This document shows positions 18,301 through 27,389 of a stretch of 64,000 nucleotides of DNA, piece after piece. The notes under the pieces were generated by a model that searched no databases, was not told the DNA's origin, and saw nothing but the letters and a program-made list of their open reading frames with translations. Position numbers and translations under genes: made by a program. Each line of letters starts with the position of its first letter. Within the stretch, counting starts at the first letter, position 1. Where the stretch lies: positions 3,596,001 through 3,660,000 of the forward strand of contig NZ_CP022098.1 of NCBI RefSeq assembly GCF_002305875.1, in the 5' to 3' direction. The DNA comes from Cystobacter fuscus. Its GTDB lineage: Bacteria; Myxococcota; Myxococcia; Myxococcales; Myxococcaceae.

Positions 18301-18638
18301 TGTACGCGGCGCGGGCCAGTGGGCACCAGGGTACGCGGCAGGCCGCCTGGTTCTCGTTGAAGACGGGCAAGGCCATCCTCCTGTCGGAGGTGCTCGCGGA
18401 CAAGAAGCAGGAGCTGTCGTTGGATCTGGACGAGCTGCTGTCCACCGAGCCCGACGTGCGTCAACGGCTGGCGGCGGAGCAGAAGCCCAACCTGGCCAAC
18501 GCGGTGGAGACGCTGGTGCGCACCGTGAGGGCGGGACAGTTCGCCATGCGGCCCAGGGACTGCGGGCACTGTGGCTATCAGGCCGTCTGCCGTATCACCG
18601 AGCGGCGGATCGTGGGCGAGGAGGGTGCCCATGAGTGA
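15372..18638 (+). CDS. addB: AddB-like recombination nuclease subunit
   Basis: A 1088-residue protein of the AddB/PD-(D/E)XK exonuclease group that processes double-strand DNA ends. The C-terminal nuclease is complete: GTIDRLD (Asp937), VIDYKSG (Asp950, Lys952) and QLPLYLYAAR. The four cysteines of the AddB iron-sulfur cluster are present at 790, 1064, 1067 and 1073. The N-terminus (TLQVFPDAARRQ) has no Walker A loop, so this subunit should have no ATPase of its own, as in RecC-like, degenerate helicase halves. The last 8 bases overlap the AddA-like gene, giving coupled translation. No clear ribosome site precedes the ATG, 40 bases from the divergent PAP2 gene. Assignment rests on motifs, partner and length. 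Confidence 0.85.
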   Translation: MSDPRRTLQVFPDAARRQAALRAVRRDSGVVRGDLFLDWAGFLDALGGVRELGRRPCPPLAARTVVASLAQGLGPTPLGDFVHEPAFARAALEVLLDLKAGRLSPRELQDALEVLPPERRDRVRTIALLHHAYERKMAELGLADREDGVRGAREALERGAWPESWADVGEIVLRGVYDVRPSTLELLLALAAACEARRVGLRVETPVGGSPVADAALAALFRAFENRGEVLSHVDLFKADVTFESRPMGELGRHLFSPRAPKDALVGAVEGLSLWSAATARDEARLIARDVRRLVSEGVPPGDIAVAWRDLSHEAHWLAEALGELDVPVRLPWGEPLVLTGPVRLALDLPLLVEDGFPAERVADVLSSRYVPRLSAGAPEAPATLLSLAAVRDDRLGASRNKGAYDIRLDALARRLTPLPEQVRPKDERRAHEVRVLRERCLLLIESCRLIPEQGRASELLTAWWQVVRRLGLLDSEGTPETPSDEGLGALAVEARARDDAARRALVARVRELERMLAAVGGGPRLRRRTFGRWLMDAMRDVHLPPRGSAVGAVEVLEVRELEGRTFAHVFLGGLAEGRFPGHEVPNPLLGDSERHALNKHLGRDVFRLTGGEFEDRAPWRLTEDRLLFASVLVAAEHTVSLSFAVAGPGGQEQAPSSFLEEVRRLTGATWPLRSLPAIAPLDEALTPAELRQRVVLESLAMERLRVSEPDPARAVLRERFSHTPWFQAAREMMQVEIERLHFFGEGAQGAGRYTGAVGAPDLGESIRAAFRFDAERPLSASSIARFSNCGFQGFLAYGLKVPEPERPGEEFDSRGQGVFWHRVLEEFFKRLKERELLGRGFNELPEALLDAVLDEVREHFEKHHYVGHPALWRLARERAKNMVRRVLLDERRGLPFERLEPSGFELRFGPNNPAEGWNAVTLQLGEDVIHFEGTIDRLDMAGGEVGVIDYKSGHLSRSELRNKLLESSDFQLPLYLYAARASGHQGTRQAAWFSLKTGKAILLSEVLADKKQELSLDLDELLSTEPDVRQRLAAEQKPNLANAVETLVRTVRAGQFAMRPRDCGHCGYQAVCRITERRIVGEEGAHE

Positions 18639-21600
18639 CGCGCTCGCGCTGGCATTGGAGAAGAACCTCGCGCTGCTCGCGGGAGCGGGCGCGGGCAAGA
18701 CGTACAGCCTGGTGACGATGACGTTGCACCTGCTGGCCGGGGCTCGCGAGGGGTTCAAGCCCTTGCGGCCCGCGCGCCTGGGCATGGTGACGTTCACCGA
18801 CAAGGCCGCCGCGGAGATGCGTGCCCGCGTCCGCGCGCGCCTGGATGTGCTCGTCCAGGAGGAGCCCAAGGTCTCGCAGGAGCCCGAGCTGCGCGCCTCG
18901 CTCGATCGCCTGGGGCTGCCCTTTCCCTCGCGCGACACGTGGCGGTCGCTGCGAGAAGAGCTGGGCTCGGCCTCGATTGGCACCTTCCACTCGATGTGCG
19001 GGCAGATCCTGCGCCGCGCGCCCCCGGGCTCGGGCGTGGATGCTTCCTTCGACGTGCTCGATGAAATGGAGGCGCGCTCGCTCGTGCTGGACGTGTGCGA
19101 GCGCGTGGTGCTGGACGCACTGGAGTCCAGTGACACGTTCGTGCGCGAGCTGTGCGCGGAGATGACCTTCTCGGGCTCCGACTTCACCGAGGGCCTGGTG
19201 TCCTCGCTGGCGGAGCTCTACGGGAAGTTGCGCGAGGAGGGCCTGCCCGCGGCCCGGGCGCGCGTGTCCGACCCCGGCGAGGCCCGGGAGTCCTTCGACG
19301 CCCTCGTCGGGAAGTGCCTCGAGCTGTGCGGCACCGTGCGCGAGCTTGACGCCAAGGGAGAGTGGCGGGGGCTGCGCGAGAAACTCGAGCGCTCGCTCAC
19401 GGGGCTCACCCCGGAGAATGTCTTCGCGCCCGAGCGGCTGTCCGCGCTCAAGGTGGCCTTCAACGAGGATGGCCGCGACGTGCGCCGGCTCAAGAAGGAG
19501 CCCGGCAACTCGATGAAGGAGCTGTACTGGTCCTTCTTCGGCAAGAGCGACGGCACGGTGTTGACGCTGGAGGACGTCGCCGCGGCGTGTCGCACGGTGC
19601 CCTTCGAGCGCACGTTCCGCGCGCTGCTCGAGCAGGTGGAGACGCGTCACGCGGAGGAGCTCTCCCGGCGCAACGCCCTGGACTTCACCTCCCTGCTGGT
19701 GAAGACGAGGGATCTGCTGAGGGACCTGCCCGACTTCCGCCGGCAGATGCAGGAGCGGTTCGGGGCGCTGATGGTGGACGAGTTCCAGGACACCAACCGC
19801 CTGCAGTTGGAGCTGGTGCTGCTCCTGGCCGAGAAGCGCGAGGAGGGCCCCCGGGCCGTGACACCCGAGGACGATCTGGTGGCCGCGCTGCCACTGGAGC
19901 CCGCCTTCCTGTGCGTGGTGGGAGACCGCAAGCAATCCATCTACGAGTTCCGTGGCGCGGACGTGTCCGTGTTCGAGGTGCTGGCGCGGAAGATCGAGCA
20001 GGAGGGTGGCGTGCGCGACTTCCTCCAGCACAACCGGCGCTCGGTGCCGCCGCTGCTCGACTTCTTCAACCAGGCCTTCGCGGGCGTGCTGGTGCCGGGC
20101 GAGGGTGGGGCGCGTCCCTATGAGGTGGTGTATTCGCCCGAGGGGGATGATCTGCTCGCGGTGCGTCCGGCCCCCGTGCCCGCGCCGGTGGTGGAGCGGC
20201 TGCTCGTGGAGGACGAGGGCCTCACCACCTCGGGCGAGCTGCGTCTGGCGGAGGCGGAGGCGCTGGCCAGGCGGCTGAAGCTCCTGCTGGTTTCGGGTGC
20301 TCCGCCACTCATCGCGGTGAGCAAGGAGGGCACGGAGGTGCGTCCCCTGCGCGGGGGCGATGTGGCCATGCTCTTCCGGACCTTCAATCACCTGGAGGTG
20401 TACCGGCAGGCGCTCATCCGCCACGGCATTCCCCACCGCGTGCTGCGCGGCCGTGGCTTCTATGGCGCGCAGGAGGTGCTGGATCTGGCCTCGCTGCTGT
20501 CGCTGCTCGCGGACTCCGAGGACACGCTGGCCTTCGCGGCGGTGTTGCGCTCCCCACTGGTGGGGCTGTCGGACGCCTCGCTCTTCCGCCTGGCCGGACC
20601 CGAGGGCTTGTCCCTGCCCGAAGTGGAGAAGAAGACAGCCTCCCTCCTGGCGCTCCTTCCGGATGGGGAGCGCGAGCGGCTCGAGCGCTTCCTCGCGGCG
20701 CTGCCCGCGCTGCGGCGCGAGCGGGATCGGCTCGGCGTGCGGGCCCTGCTCCTGGCCACGCTGGAGCTGACGGGCTTTCGCGAGGCGCTGGCGGCCACGC
20801 CCTACGCGGAGCAGGCGAGCGCCAACGTGGAGAAGCTGCTCGCGCTGGCGGGCCGGCGCGACGAGCGGGGGACGGGCGGCTGCGTGACGTTCTCGCGTGA
20901 GCTGCAACGCCTCGTGCACGAGGAGCCCACCGAGGCCCAGGCGGAGCTGCTGGAGGCGGGGGATCCTCGCGCGGTGCAACTGCTCACCATCCACCGGGCC
21001 AAGGGGTTGGAGTGGCCGGTGGTGGTGGTGCCCGCCCTCGGTGGCTCGCGGCGCTCCAACAGCGGAGGCCGGGTGCTCTTCGAGCGTGGACGAGGCCTCG
21101 CCCTGCGGCCCTGGCTGCCGCCGGAGCTGCTCGACCGCGTGGACGCGAAGTTCCGCTCGCCCCGCTTCGACGCGGTGAAGACGGAGATCAAACGCCGGGA
21201 GACGGCCGAGTACCGGCGTCTGCTGTACGTCGCGCTCACGCGCGCCCAGGATCGGCTCCTGCTGTCGGGCGGCGAGGAGCGCAACGCCGCGGACTCGTGG
21301 TGGTGCCTGCTCGGCGCGCGGCTCGATGAAGATTCCCGGCTGCGGGGCCTGGTCGAGGATCTGGACGCGAGGACGCTGCCGGAGCCGCCGGAGGTGGACC
21401 TCTCCGAGGACGTGGACGAGGTCGAGCAGGAGGCCCGGGTCGAGACGGCCTGGCAGCGGGTGCACGCGCGTCGGGACGCCGCCGTGCCGGAGTCCGTGAC
21501 GGTGGAGGCGGGAGCGGTGCAGGACTTCATCGCCTGTCCGCGCCGCTACCACTACGTGCACCGGCTCGGCCTGCGCGCCGAGGGAGTCGCCTGGGAGGCT

Positions 21601-22341
21601 CCGCCCCGTCAGTCCGCGCTCTACGTCGAGCGGGACTCCTGGGGCGCACCGGCCCCGAGCGTTCCGGACCGGGTCCTGACCCTCATGCGAAGGGTGGACT
21701 TCCGCCTGGCGGGTACGCCCGCTCCGGAGCGGCGGGCCCGCCTGGAAGCCCTGGCCCGGGAGGTGGGCTGGGCGGTGGAAGAGGAGGGCGTGGAGGAGGC
21801 GCTCGCCACCCTGGATCGCTTCCTGGAGACCGCGTGTGCCCAGGAGCTGGCGGCGGTCCCCGGAGCGCGGGTGCACCGCGCATTGCCATTCGTCCTGGAC
21901 CTGCCGGGAGGGGCGCCCACGGCCCTGGAGGGAGAGCTGGACCTGCTCTGGGAGACCCCGGAGCATGAGGCCCGGGGCGTGGTCTTCCTACCGGGCGGTC
22001 GGTCTCCGCGTGGGCTCGCCGCGCATGAGGACTTCCTGGCGGCCGTGGCCCTGGCGGCCCGGCGGCTCGTGCGTGAGGACGTCCCCCTGCGGGTGGGGGC
22101 GGTCTTCCTGGGCGGGGACGTGTTGGAGCCGGAGTTCTCTCCGGAAGAAGCACATCTACGGCTTTCCGCCGAGCGCTTGAGGGACGAGGCCCGGGCCCTG
22201 GTCGAGGCGGATGTCCGAGGGCGCTGGCCCGGACGCGACGCGTCGGTGTGCGTGGGGCTTGCCTGTGGCTATGTCGCACACTGCCATCCGGACGACCCGG
22301 CCCGATCCAACTCGGTGACGGATCGTGCGGAAGCGTGCTAA
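18631..22341 (+). CDS. addA: AddA-like UvrD-family helicase with degenerate nuclease domain
   Basis: A 1236-residue superfamily 1A DNA helicase. Motifs in order are AGAGAGKT (17-24), TFTDKAAAEMRARV, MVDEFQDTNR (about 380), GDRKQSIYEFRGAD (about 430), LLTIHRAKGLEWPVV (about 781) and LLYVALTRAQDRLLL (about 860). The C-terminal RecB-type nuclease domain keeps the GELDLL aspartate (Asp1104), but where DYK should follow it reads GVVFLPGG, so the catalytic D-x-K is missing. It also retains four cysteines (969, 1207, 1212, 1218) in a cluster-like arrangement. The start at 18631 overlaps the AddB-like stop. The protein should unwind DNA ends while the partner cuts them. Confidence 0.87.
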   Translation: MSDALALALEKNLALLAGAGAGKTYSLVTMTLHLLAGAREGFKPLRPARLGMVTFTDKAAAEMRARVRARLDVLVQEEPKVSQEPELRASLDRLGLPFPSRDTWRSLREELGSASIGTFHSMCGQILRRAPPGSGVDASFDVLDEMEARSLVLDVCERVVLDALESSDTFVRELCAEMTFSGSDFTEGLVSSLAELYGKLREEGLPAARARVSDPGEARESFDALVGKCLELCGTVRELDAKGEWRGLREKLERSLTGLTPENVFAPERLSALKVAFNEDGRDVRRLKKEPGNSMKELYWSFFGKSDGTVLTLEDVAAACRTVPFERTFRALLEQVETRHAEELSRRNALDFTSLLVKTRDLLRDLPDFRRQMQERFGALMVDEFQDTNRLQLELVLLLAEKREEGPRAVTPEDDLVAALPLEPAFLCVVGDRKQSIYEFRGADVSVFEVLARKIEQEGGVRDFLQHNRRSVPPLLDFFNQAFAGVLVPGEGGARPYEVVYSPEGDDLLAVRPAPVPAPVVERLLVEDEGLTTSGELRLAEAEALARRLKLLLVSGAPPLIAVSKEGTEVRPLRGGDVAMLFRTFNHLEVYRQALIRHGIPHRVLRGRGFYGAQEVLDLASLLSLLADSEDTLAFAAVLRSPLVGLSDASLFRLAGPEGLSLPEVEKKTASLLALLPDGERERLERFLAALPALRRERDRLGVRALLLATLELTGFREALAATPYAEQASANVEKLLALAGRRDERGTGGCVTFSRELQRLVHEEPTEAQAELLEAGDPRAVQLLTIHRAKGLEWPVVVVPALGGSRRSNSGGRVLFERGRGLALRPWLPPELLDRVDAKFRSPRFDAVKTEIKRRETAEYRRLLYVALTRAQDRLLLSGGEERNAADSWWCLLGARLDEDSRLRGLVEDLDARTLPEPPEVDLSEDVDEVEQEARVETAWQRVHARRDAAVPESVTVEAGAVQDFIACPRRYHYVHRLGLRAEGVAWEAPPRQSALYVERDSWGAPAPSVPDRVLTLMRRVDFRLAGTPAPERRARLEALAREVGWAVEEEGVEEALATLDRFLETACAQELAAVPGARVHRALPFVLDLPGGAPTALEGELDLLWETPEHEARGVVFLPGGRSPRGLAAHEDFLAAVALAARRLVREDVPLRVGAVFLGGDVLEPEFSPEEAHLRLSAERLRDEARALVEADVRGRWPGRDASVCVGLACGYVAHCHPDDPARSNSVTDRAEAC

Positions 22342-23664
<1,323 letters not shown>

Positions 23665-23788
23665 AACCCCGCTTTCAAGGTAAAACAGCGGACAATCGGG
23701 CAGTCCCGGAAGTCATTCGGTGGACTCCCCGACCGGAGGGCAGGGGAGCCGGTGGCATGTGTCAGGGAAGCACCTTAATTTCAGGTGC

Positions 23789-24217
23789 ATGGATCGGGGC
23801 GACTCGAAGGCAGGAAGGCAAGTATTCCGCCCACACGCCGTGCTCGCGGCTGTCATGGGCGCCGCGACGCTGCTCTGGCTGGGGGTGTTGCTCTACCTCC
23901 TGCGCTTCGAAGGCGTCCCGGTGCAGACGTTCTTGTCCGCGCTCTTCTTCGTCCTCTTCTTCGCGGTGTCGGTGACCTACTACGGGCGCACCCGCATCGT
24001 CGTGGACGCGGGTGGCATCACGTACCGGGGCATGGTGCGCACCCGCCGGTTCTCCTTCTCGGACATCCGCAAGGTGGATGTGCTGCCCGGTCCGGTCACC
24101 GTGTACGCGGTGCGCGGCAGCCGGGGCCTCGTGCACTTCACCAGCCTCTTCTCGCACCACCAGCGCCTGGCGCGGCTGCTCATCGAGCGGGCCGGTCTCT
24201 CGCCGCTGCACGCCTGA
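23789..24217 (+). CDS. Small membrane protein with bacterial PH-like domain
   Basis: 142 residues from the ATG at 23789; the open frame reaches back to a GTG at 23720, but the sequence before 23789 is not protein-like. Two hydrophobic segments (about residues 13-35 and 45-62) form a membrane hairpin. A short beta-rich bacterial PH-like domain follows (TRIVVDAGGITYRG, then RRFSFSDIRKVDV), ending at the C-terminus. Such proteins are envelope components of unknown function. It converges on the FHA gene with 3 bases between the stops. Confidence 0.7.
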   Translation: MDRGDSKAGRQVFRPHAVLAAVMGAATLLWLGVLLYLLRFEGVPVQTFLSALFFVLFFAVSVTYYGRTRIVVDAGGITYRGMVRTRRFSFSDIRKVDVLPGPVTVYAVRGSRGLVHFTSLFSHHQRLARLLIERAGLSPLHA

Positions 24218-24220
24218 GCT

Positions 24221-25057
24221 TCAGCCCGTCAGGACGTAGGTAGCCAGCAGCCCCACCAGGGCCAGCCCCGCGCCCAGGACGAGCAGTCCCACGTCCCAGC
24301 GTCCCCGCGCGCGCGCGGGGACCCGCTCCTGCTCTCCATCTGGGCTCTCGGGTTCAGGGGCGGGCGCGGCTTGCTGCTCGGGAGGCGGTCGCGCGATGGG
24401 CTCGGCCGCCGGGGCCTGGAAGCGCAGCAAGGTCCGTCCCAGCTCGATGATGTCGCCGTCCTGGAGCGCCTGGGGGGCCTCCACGCGCTTGCCATTGAGA
24501 TAGACGCCGTTGGGGCTGTCCTGGTCCTCCAGGAGGAAGGCGCCCTCCTGCTGGCGGATGCACGCATGGCGGCGGGACACGGCGATGTCCCTCAAGCGCA
24601 CGGCCACCTCCAGGCTCCGCCCCAGCTCCGTCCGGGCCTCCGCGAGGGCGAAGCAGCGGCCCACGTCCGCGCCGGTGAGGCACTGGAGGGACGCGGCGCG
24701 CGAGACCAGGGACTCCTCCGTGTCCCCCAGCAGGTGTTTGAGTACGGCCACCGTGCCCACCTGCCGCTCGGTGTCCGTGCCGGGCGCCAGCAGCTTCAGG
24801 CTCATGCCCTCGGGCAGGCCCACCGCCTCGCCGGGTAGCACCAGCCGCGCCACCTCCGGCGGCACCATCACCCCCGCGACGGTGAAGGTGCGACGGGCCT
24901 CCACCATCAACCGGTGCCCCTCGATGCGCAGTGTCAGCAGGCCGGGTGGCAGTCCTTCGAGGCGGACATGGTCGTCCTCGCCGCCTCCCAGCAGGTGCAC
25001 GCCCTCGGGAAGCTCGAAGGAGGTCGGGGTGCCCAGGTGCTCGAATTCGAAGTGCAT
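24221..25057 (-). CDS. Tail-anchored FHA-domain protein
   Basis: A 278-residue protein. A canonical forkhead-associated phosphothreonine-binding domain covers about residues 130-215, with the marks SRRHACI, DSPNGVYLNGKRV and DGDIIELGRT. The first 100 residues resemble a second FHA-like sandwich but lack the Ser-x-x-His and Asn signature, so it is probably not a phosphopeptide binder. A Pro/Glu-rich linker leads to one C-terminal membrane helix (VGLLVLGAGLALVGLLATYV), which places the FHA domain on the cytoplasmic side. Such proteins usually read Ser/Thr-kinase signalling, abundant in myxobacteria; no kinase gene is adjacent. The ATG at 25057 is the natural start. Confidence 0.85.
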   Translation of the reverse strand: MHFEFEHLGTPTSFELPEGVHLLGGGEDDHVRLEGLPPGLLTLRIEGHRLMVEARRTFTVAGVMVPPEVARLVLPGEAVGLPEGMSLKLLAPGTDTERQVGTVAVLKHLLGDTEESLVSRAASLQCLTGADVGRCFALAEARTELGRSLEVAVRLRDIAVSRRHACIRQQEGAFLLEDQDSPNGVYLNGKRVEAPQALQDGDIIELGRTLLRFQAPAAEPIARPPPEQQAAPAPEPESPDGEQERVPARARGRWDVGLLVLGAGLALVGLLATYVLTG

Positions 25058-25095
25058 GGCGTGGGGTGAGCAAGGGAGAGCGCCTGCCCCAGGGC

Positions 25096-25545
25096 CTACT
25101 TCGCGATCCGCGTGAGCGAGTTGCTCCGGACGAAGGTGCCCGGGAAGGACTGCCCACTGGCCGAGTACGTCAGGGTCCCGGAGGACTCGAGTTGGATGCT
25201 CGAACCCGTGAGCACCGCGGTCCCGCTGGTGAATGTCATCGAGAGTGTGGTGCCCTGCAACTCACCGGTACACGTCACCCCCGCTCTGAGCGTCGCCACG
25301 TTTCCCTCGACCTCCGCGGGCAGGGCGCAAGTGCCGCTCGAGTCAACGATGACGATGTCCGAATCGACCCCTTCCGAGATTCGGAACGACATCTTTCCGG
25401 AACCGGTCGAGCTTCCTCTTCCAGTGACGGACACGGTGAACGAGTCCGAGCCGGAGTAACTGCCATGGAACTGCTGACCCGCGGGGCCACAGCCCAGGGC
25501 GAACGTGGCGAGCGGCAGGGACAGCCAGAGCATCGAGCACTTCAT
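25096..25545 (-). CDS. Small secreted lipoprotein, hypothetical
   Basis: 149 residues with a lipoprotein signal (lipobox ALGC near residue 19). The rest is Ser/Thr/Gly-rich and beta-strand-like, with repeated SGT and short alternating hydrophobic stretches, fitting a small outer-membrane or periplasmic beta sandwich. I recognise no family. The start at 25545 has a strong GAGGAG site 8 bases upstream; the longer open frame is not coding-like. It is divergent from the CBM9-like lipoprotein gene with 244 bases between, which hold no other gene. Confidence 0.75.
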   Translation of the reverse strand: MKCSMLWLSLPLATFALGCGPAGQQFHGSYSGSDSFTVSVTGRGSSTGSGKMSFRISEGVDSDIVIVDSSGTCALPAEVEGNVATLRAGVTCTGELQGTTLSMTFTSGTAVLTGSSIQLESSGTLTYSASGQSFPGTFVRSNSLTRIAK

Positions 25546-25789
25546 GTGACGACTCCTCGTGAGGGGGTCGCGGCTCCTGGGGAAGGGCACGCGACGGGGT
25601 GGATGCCGGGGCCGCCTGTGCAGGACTCCTGCCAGGCTCCACCCGAGGCGCGGGAACTCCCCGAGCCCATGCGATTCAAGGACATGGCCGTGTGCCGACG
25701 GACCCGCCGTGCTCCTCCCATCCACTGCGTGGGATGCCCCATCATCCACGCCATGGACGGATGTGCTGGGACTAGGATGGGCACCCCCG

Positions 25790-26986
25790 ATGAGTTCCGC
25801 CCTCCGCCTGCTGCCACTGCTGCTGCTCTCGTTCCTCTCCGCCTGCCGTGACGAACAGGCCGGCCCCAAGCCTCGTGCGAAGGCCCTGCCGCCCCCTGCC
25901 CGGCTGCGCGTCCTGGACGCGGCTCCGGCGGACCTGACCTACCGCGCGGGCACCACGTTCGCGGGGGGCGCGGTGCGCTACCTCGGCTCGCGCGTGTCTC
26001 CCGCGGTGGCCGCGCCCGGCCAGCCCGTTCAGCTCGCGCACTACTTCGAGGCCCTGCGCGCCCCGCCCCAGGGGTGGGAGTTCTTCGTGCACGTGGTGGA
26101 GCCCGGCTCCGGGCAGATGCTGATCAACGCGGACCATGGCTTCGCGGGCGGAGTGGGGCCCCTGGGCTCCTGGCCCGTGGGCAAGGTGGTGGAGGACGTG
26201 CACACGGTGGCCATGCCGTCCATTCCGGGACGGGTGGTGCTCGGCTTCTGGCGGGGCGAGGAGCGTCTGGCCGTGGATGATCCGCGAGCGCATGCGGGAG
26301 ACAACCGGATGTTCGGTCCGGAGCTGGGAGGCGCTCTTCCGCCGCTGCCCGAGTACACCATGCACCGCGCCGCCCGGCCGCCGGTGCTCGACGGAGAACT
26401 CGAGGACGAGGCGTGGAAGGCGGCCACTCCGGTGGTGCTGCGGGGCAGCTTCGATGGCCGTGCCGTGCCCCTGCGCACCGAGGCCCGGCTGACCTACGAC
26501 GACCAGAACCTGTATGTCGCCTTCGACGTGGAGGATCCGGATGTCTGGGGCACGTTCCGCGAGCAGGACGAGCCGCTCTACACCCAGGAGGTGGTGGAGG
26601 TGTTCCTCGACGCCAACGCGGACGGGCGGACGTACAACGAGCTGCAGGTGTCTCCGCACAACGTGCACTTCGATGCCTACTTCCCCGCGCGCCGTCAGGG
26701 CATGGACTTGAGCTGGGACTCGGGCATGACGAGCGCGGTGAAGGTCCGGGGCACGCTCGACGAGGCGTCCGACCGGGACGAGGGCTGGCGGGTGGAGATG
26801 AAGATCCCCCTGTCCCGCCTGGCCGAGGTGCCCCACCTGCCCCCGAACAAGGGGGACCGGTGGCGCTTCAACCTGTACCGGCTGGAGCACCCGGAGCGGC
26901 GGGGAGAACAAGGGCAGTCCTTTTCCCCGCTCTTCGTGGGGGACTTCCACGCGCTGCCGCGCTTCGGCTGGCTGATCTTCGACTAG
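25790..26986 (+). CDS. Lipoprotein with carbohydrate-binding CBM9-like domain
   Basis: 398 residues from the ATG at 25790. The lipoprotein signal ends in LSAC. The first half (about 50-180) is a beta-rich domain with no firm family. The second half is a family 9 carbohydrate-binding-like domain that opens with PPVLDGELEDEAWKAA and carries LYVAFDVEDPDVWG and EVVEVFLDANADG, the usual DOMON/CBM9 landmarks. It is probably anchored at the outer membrane and binds sugar polymers or heme-like ligands; catalysis is not evident. Downstream is a short region with a frameshifted coding remnant on the other strand. Confidence 0.8.
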   Translation: MSSALRLLPLLLLSFLSACRDEQAGPKPRAKALPPPARLRVLDAAPADLTYRAGTTFAGGAVRYLGSRVSPAVAAPGQPVQLAHYFEALRAPPQGWEFFVHVVEPGSGQMLINADHGFAGGVGPLGSWPVGKVVEDVHTVAMPSIPGRVVLGFWRGEERLAVDDPRAHAGDNRMFGPELGGALPPLPEYTMHRAARPPVLDGELEDEAWKAATPVVLRGSFDGRAVPLRTEARLTYDDQNLYVAFDVEDPDVWGTFREQDEPLYTQEVVEVFLDANADGRTYNELQVSPHNVHFDAYFPARRQGMDLSWDSGMTSAVKVRGTLDEASDRDEGWRVEMKIPLSRLAEVPHLPPNKGDRWRFNLYRLEHPERRGEQGQSFSPLFVGDFHALPRFGWLIFD

Positions 26987-27002
26987 TCATCGCGGTCGAG
27001 CT

Positions 27003-27155
27003 TCATCCCCTCGACAGCCGATCCACGTCCTTCAGGAGCGTGGGGACGCGGTAGGGCCCATGCATCGCGCGCACTCGCTCGGCCGCCACGGCCGGCTCCA
27101 TGGGCACGCGGCGACCGAGCGCCTCGTACGCTACGCGTGCGGGGAGATCTCCCAA
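27003..27155 (-). other. Coding-like segment out of frame with the small gene beside it
   Basis: On the minus strand, from about 27155 down to a TGA at 27003-27005, a frame different from that of the small gene reads about 50 residues with strongly G/C-biased third positions. It contains RVAYEALGRRVPMEP and YRVPTLLKDVDRLSRG. It has no good start (only TTG at 27155) and overlaps the end of the 84-residue gene by 25 bases. It may be the original C-terminus of that gene after a frameshift, or the remnant of another gene. Confidence 0.35.
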
Positions 27156-27385
27156 TGCGCGTCCGCCATGGAGCGCTCGGTCGGGTCTCCGAGGAAGCGC
27201 AGGAAGCCGTTGAGCTCCAGGGTGTCGATGAGCTCCTCGGCCTCCAGTTGGGAGAAGCCCTTCGTGTTCACCAGCAGGTCGCGCATGAACGCCTTGCCGC
27301 GCAGGTAGCCCACGGGTTCACCCGGGGGGAGCAAGTGCTTGAGGTCGGCGGTGAGCTGACGCAGATCCGTGTCTTCGGAGATCAT
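27131..27385 (-). CDS. Small hypothetical protein downstream of comEC
   Basis: About 84 residues from the ATG at 27385, five bases after the comEC stop; an ATG at 27427 inside comEC would give 98. The protein is acidic and helical with a hydrophobic pattern (LRQLTADLKHLLPPG...AEELIDTLELNGFL) and ends with WEISPHA. I recognise no family. The layout suggests translation coupled to comEC. The frame after its stop remains coding-like in another phase (27003-27155), so the C-terminus may have been altered by a small indel. Confidence 0.6.
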   Translation of the reverse strand: MISEDTDLRQLTADLKHLLPPGEPVGYLRGKAFMRDLLVNTKGFSQLEAEELIDTLELNGFLRFLGDPTERSMADAHWEISPHA

Positions 27386-27389
27386 CGCC

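Noticed and set aside
15345-19187. Minus-strand open frame of 1280 codons across the AddB-like gene
   Set aside because: Mirror of the real gene's codon bias; starts in low-complexity Ser/Arg text and has no domain.
18595-21966. Minus-strand open frame of 1123 codons across the AddA-like gene
   Set aside because: Antisense shadow; composition is Arg/Gln/His-rich and all helicase motifs are on the plus strand.
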